12,281 nt of DNA from Candidatus Nealsonbacteria bacterium CG01_land_8_20_14_3_00_12 (GTDB lineage Bacteria > Patescibacteriota > Minisyncoccia > Minisyncoccales > PETJ01), in assembly GCA_002781125.1 (NCBI GenBank), contig PETJ01000017.1:1-12281 (forward strand), read 5' to 3'. The notes under the pieces are model-generated. The model worked only from the letters and a program-made list of their open reading frames with translations. It did not search any database and was not told where the DNA came from. The position numbers were made by a program, and so were the translations under genes. Shown piece by piece: positions 10,810-12,281 of this stretch. Each line of letters starts with the position of its first letter. The stretch's first letter is position 1.

Positions 10810-11387
10810 GGTTTTTTAGTTTCAATTAGACCAGCTTTATTAACAGTAATAGTTCGAGTGATGGCCGGATTATCTTTAAGCGAGAGGGTGATGGTGGCAA
10901 TATTGCCACCGGAGATGGAGACCTCTGGTTCGGGAGGTTTAAAAGTAACGGCGAGAGGAGAAAGGGGAGAAAGATTTTTTATTTTAATTCCCTCTTCTAA
11001 AGTAATCTCCTGGATGGTTTCATCGCAGGAATTACCAGGACCAAGCGTGGCCTCGGCACAAGTGAAAGAGCCCCAACTATCGAAATCTCCTTCTCCGTCG
11101 CAGTCGGCAAACAAAATAATCCGGTAGCCCTTGGGAAGGGCATCATTGATTTCAAAATAAATTCCGTATCCTCCTTTGGGAAAGACCTCTCCAAACTCCG
11201 GGCTCGTTTTTTGAGCCGAGATTGCCATCTCCTCGGTCCTTCTTAAATCTTGGGCCAATTTATGAACGGAGCGTAAAAGGGCTGACTGTTTTTCTTCTTG
11301 GCGATAATTGGGCAAAATAATTAAAGCCAGAATAGTGATGATGGCGGCGACAACAGTTAGCTCCAAGAGAGTAAAAGCTTTATTCAT
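10806..11387 (-). CDS. GspH/FimT-like minor pilin
   Basis: 193 residues. The N-terminus MNKA is followed by FTLLELTVVAAIITILALIILPNY, a pilin helix with Glu at mature position 5. The residue before the expected cut is Ala4, not the usual Gly. HKLAQDLRRTEEMAIS (42-57) matches the GspH/FimT L..dlr.ar..Ai. pattern, and YGIYFEI (74-80) followed by GYRIILFADCDGEGDFD (87-103) matches the G..v.f......y..FaD.dgng.yd core of GspH proteins. Such D-rich turns are common and need not bind calcium. It starts nine bases after the pilD stop, and no Shine-Dalgarno is visible because the upstream DNA is an AATTAAA heptad array. It is coupled to the PilV-like gene by an ATGA overlap. Confidence 0.7.
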   Translation of the reverse strand: MNKAFTLLELTVVAAIITILALIILPNYRQEEKQSALLRSVHKLAQDLRRTEEMAISAQKTSPEFGEVFPKGGYGIYFEINDALPKGYRIILFADCDGEGDFDSWGSFTCAEATLGPGNSCDETIQEITLEEGIKIKNLSPLSPLAVTFKPPEPEVSISGGNIATITLSLKDNPAITRTITVNKAGLIETKKP

Positions 11388-11415
11388 AATTGAAAATTAA
11401 AAATTAAAAATTAAA
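11388..11415. repeat. Heptad tandem repeat AATTAAA across the end of pilD
   Basis: Four tandem 7-bp units: one AATTGAA, then three identical AATTAAA. The array fills the gap before the GspH-like gene and runs into pilD, supplying its TAA stop and last residues (LIFNF). Confidence 0.6.
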
Positions 11416-12188
11416 TTTAAATACCAATTGATGATATTTTGACCCCAAAATAGGGATATGAAAGTACCAGCCACTAAAAATGGGCCAAAGGGAACTTCAC
11501 TTTTAAGAGTTTTTTTACCAGTAGCAATGAGCCCTATTCCTATTATAGCTCCGATGAAAAAAGCTAAAAATAGGGCGACTAAAATATTTGGCCAGCCCAG
11601 AAAGAGACCCATTAAAAAAGCTAATTTAACATCGCCAAAACCCATCCATTTTTCATTAGAGATTAAAACGATTAAGAGAAAAAAAATCGCCGCCCCAACT
11701 GCGCTGTATATGGTATTCAGTATGTCGTATTTAGTATAAAGGTGAAAAAAAATACCAGATACAAAATACCAGATACAAGATACTAATATGGCGGGATAAA
11801 TTACTTTGTCGGGAATAATAAAATGTTTTAAATCGTAAACAAAAATTATTATTAAAAAACAAACAATGATCAGATTGTAAATTGCAAACGGCAAATTGTA
11901 AATTGAATGAGATAAAATTAAGACAAACAAAATCCCGGTGGAAAATTCAACCAGGGGATATTGTAGAGAAATTTTCTTTCCACAATAACGGCATTTCCCT
12001 CTTAAAATTAAAAAACTAAAAATGGGAATGAGATCCTGCCAGATTAATTTATGTTTACAGTGAGGGCAGTAAGATCTTCCGTTTAAAAAACTCTTCCTCT
12101 CCTCCAGGCGGTAAATGACGCAATTTAAAAAAGAGCCAACTATTAAGCCAAAAAGAAAAATTACTGAATAAAAAATTATCCAAAACAT
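11397..12188 (-). CDS. pilD: Type IV prepilin peptidase / N-methyltransferase PilD
   Basis: 263 residues. Membrane aspartyl protease that removes prepilin leaders and methylates the new N-terminus. GLIVGSFLNCVIYRL (14-28) is the conserved first segment. CPHC (41-44) and CRYC (66-69) form the zinc-binding pair, ISLQYPLVE (73-81) is conserved, and the two catalytic aspartates are Asp119 in YDLKHFIIPD and Asp186 in GFGDVKLAF. VPFGPFLVAG near the end is also a family motif. The ATG at 12188 is fixed by in-frame TAA codons directly upstream. It has no Shine-Dalgarno, but a TAAAAT -10 ends seven bases before the ATG, consistent with a leaderless first gene of the pilus operon. Three heptad arrays lie inside the frame (residues 95-104, 136-161 and the last five), all in membrane or loop parts away from the catalytic motifs. 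The four prepilins downstream are presumed substrates. Confidence 0.92.
   Translation of the reverse strand: MFWIIFYSVIFLFGLIVGSFLNCVIYRLEERKSFLNGRSYCPHCKHKLIWQDLIPIFSFLILRGKCRYCGKKISLQYPLVEFSTGILFVLILSHSIYNLPFAIYNLIIVCFLIIIFVYDLKHFIIPDKVIYPAILVSCIWYFVSGIFFHLYTKYDILNTIYSAVGAAIFFLLIVLISNEKWMGFGDVKLAFLMGLFLGWPNILVALFLAFFIGAIIGIGLIATGKKTLKSEVPFGPFLVAGTFISLFWGQNIINWYLNLIFNF
11706..11740 (+). repeat. Heptad tandem repeat GTATNNN, five units, plus orientation
   Basis: Five consecutive 7-bp units each beginning GTAT: GTATATG, GTATTCA, GTATGTC, GTATTTA and GTATAAA, within pilD. The first four bases are invariant and the last three vary. The match in inverted orientation at 11749-11783 supports a real repeat rather than composition. 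Confidence 0.65.
11749..11783 (-). repeat. Heptad tandem repeat GTATNNN, five units, minus orientation
   Basis: On the minus strand five consecutive 7-bp units begin GTAT: GTATCTT, GTATCTG, GTATTTT, GTATCTG and GTATTTT. It is separated by eight bases from the plus-oriented array, so the pair is an inverted arrangement of 78 bp inside pilD. Confidence 0.7.
11877..11904. repeat. Heptad tandem repeat GTAAATT-type, four units
   Basis: Units GTAAATT, GCAAACG, GCAAATT and GTAAATT in tandem, coding in the opposite direction for pilD residues about 95-104 (IYNLPFAIYN). The 7-bp period is the same as in the other arrays but the unit is different. Confidence 0.55.
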
Positions 12189-12194
12189 TAGTTA

Positions 12195-12222
12195 ATTTTA
12201 ACATACTCAACCTCCCGAGCAA
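12195..12222 (-). promoter_or_regulatory. Probable promoter of the pilD operon
   Basis: On the minus strand TGT-TAAAAT (extended -10; TAAAAT at 12195-12200) is followed by six bases and the pilD ATG, so the predicted +1 is the A of the ATG. A weak -35, TTGCTC, is at 12217-12222 with a 16-bp spacer, inside the palindromic repeat. The -10 hexamer is identical to that before the ligase/TPR gene. A terminator stands upstream, which supports a fresh start here. Confidence 0.45.
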
Positions 12223-12240
12223 CGGCGAAGGGTGTTGAGT
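12204..12240 (-). repeat. Palindromic repeat related to the ligA inserts, in the pilD leader
   Basis: ACTCAAC and GTTGAGT form 7-bp outer arms (12234-12240 with 12205-12211), and CCC/GGG pair further in. On the minus strand the core reads CACCCTTCGC then GCTCGGG. CACCCTTCGC is shared exactly with copy B in ligA, and TTCGC....GCTCG with copy A. The outer arms differ, so this may be a subfamily or only a partly related element. Confidence 0.45.
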
Positions 12241-12245
12241 AGAAC

Positions 12246-12271
12246 AAAAACTGGCGGGTCTCCCGCCAGTT
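12246..12271 (-). terminator. Intrinsic terminator of a gene to the right of the window
   Basis: AACTGGCGGG (12249-12258) and CCCGCCAGTT (12262-12271) form a perfect GC-rich 10-bp stem with a 3-nt loop. On the minus strand it is followed by a T-run (TTTTTGTT). On the plus strand no T-run follows. It therefore ends minus-strand transcription entering from outside the window, just before the pilD promoter. Confidence 0.75.
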
Positions 12272-12281
12272 ATCTCTCAGA

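Noticed and set aside
10858..11127. Plus- and minus-strand frames overlapping the GspH-like gene
   Set aside because: They are shadows of the GspH-like coding sequence, and their products resemble no family.

Overview
The window is AT-rich (by eye about one third G+C), densely packed and uses TAA, TAG and TGA as stops, so the genetic code looks standard. The gene content points to a member of the Candidate Phyla Radiation (Patescibacteria), probably a Parcubacteria-like lineage. It has divergent, compact F1 ATP synthase subunits, a fused O-antigen-ligase/TPR membrane protein, a type IV pilus minor-pilin cluster with its own prepilin peptidase, RodA, LigA and a REP-associated-type Y1 transposase. 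The lineage is inferred from architecture, not from a database search.

Plus strand, 1-2924: the 3' part of the F1 operon, with atpA (3' end only), atpG, atpD and atpC. AtpD keeps the catalytic residues but has a rewritten catalytic-side loop and a degenerate DELSEED motif. AtpC has only the beta-sandwich domain. Between atpA and atpG lies a 135-bp element with 14-bp perfect terminal inverted repeats and a TATG duplication. The right-hand TATG supplies the atpG start codon, which suggests a MITE-like insertion.

Minus strand, 12188 down to 2913 (read right to left): pilD, a GspH/FimT-like, a PilV-like, a PilW/PulJ-like and a PilX-like minor pilin, ligA, a Y1 transposase, rodA, and a membrane O-antigen-ligase-like protein with C-terminal TPRs. 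The five pil genes and ligA are spaced or overlapped like one operon. The transposase sits between ligA and rodA, bounded by two mirror-image 23-bp palindromes. An intrinsic terminator at the far right ends transcription coming from outside the window. An extended -10 then lies directly before pilD. The ligase/TPR gene has its own strong sigma70-type promoter. In both cases the predicted transcript start falls at or within two bases of the ATG, suggesting leaderless mRNAs. The atp operon and the long minus operon converge and overlap by 12 nt.

The most unusual content is small repetitive DNA inside or against genes. Two copies of a palindromic repeat are inserted in frame in ligA, in opposite orientations, and a related copy lies in the pilD promoter. 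Four arrays of 7-bp-period tandem repeats lie in or at the end of pilD, two of them an inverted pair spanning exactly 26 codons. Together with the atpA/atpG element and the transposase palindromes, this shows a genome colonised by several families of small elements that avoid breaking reading frames. No tRNA, rRNA or CRISPR array was seen, and there is no gene-free stretch longer than about 141 bases.
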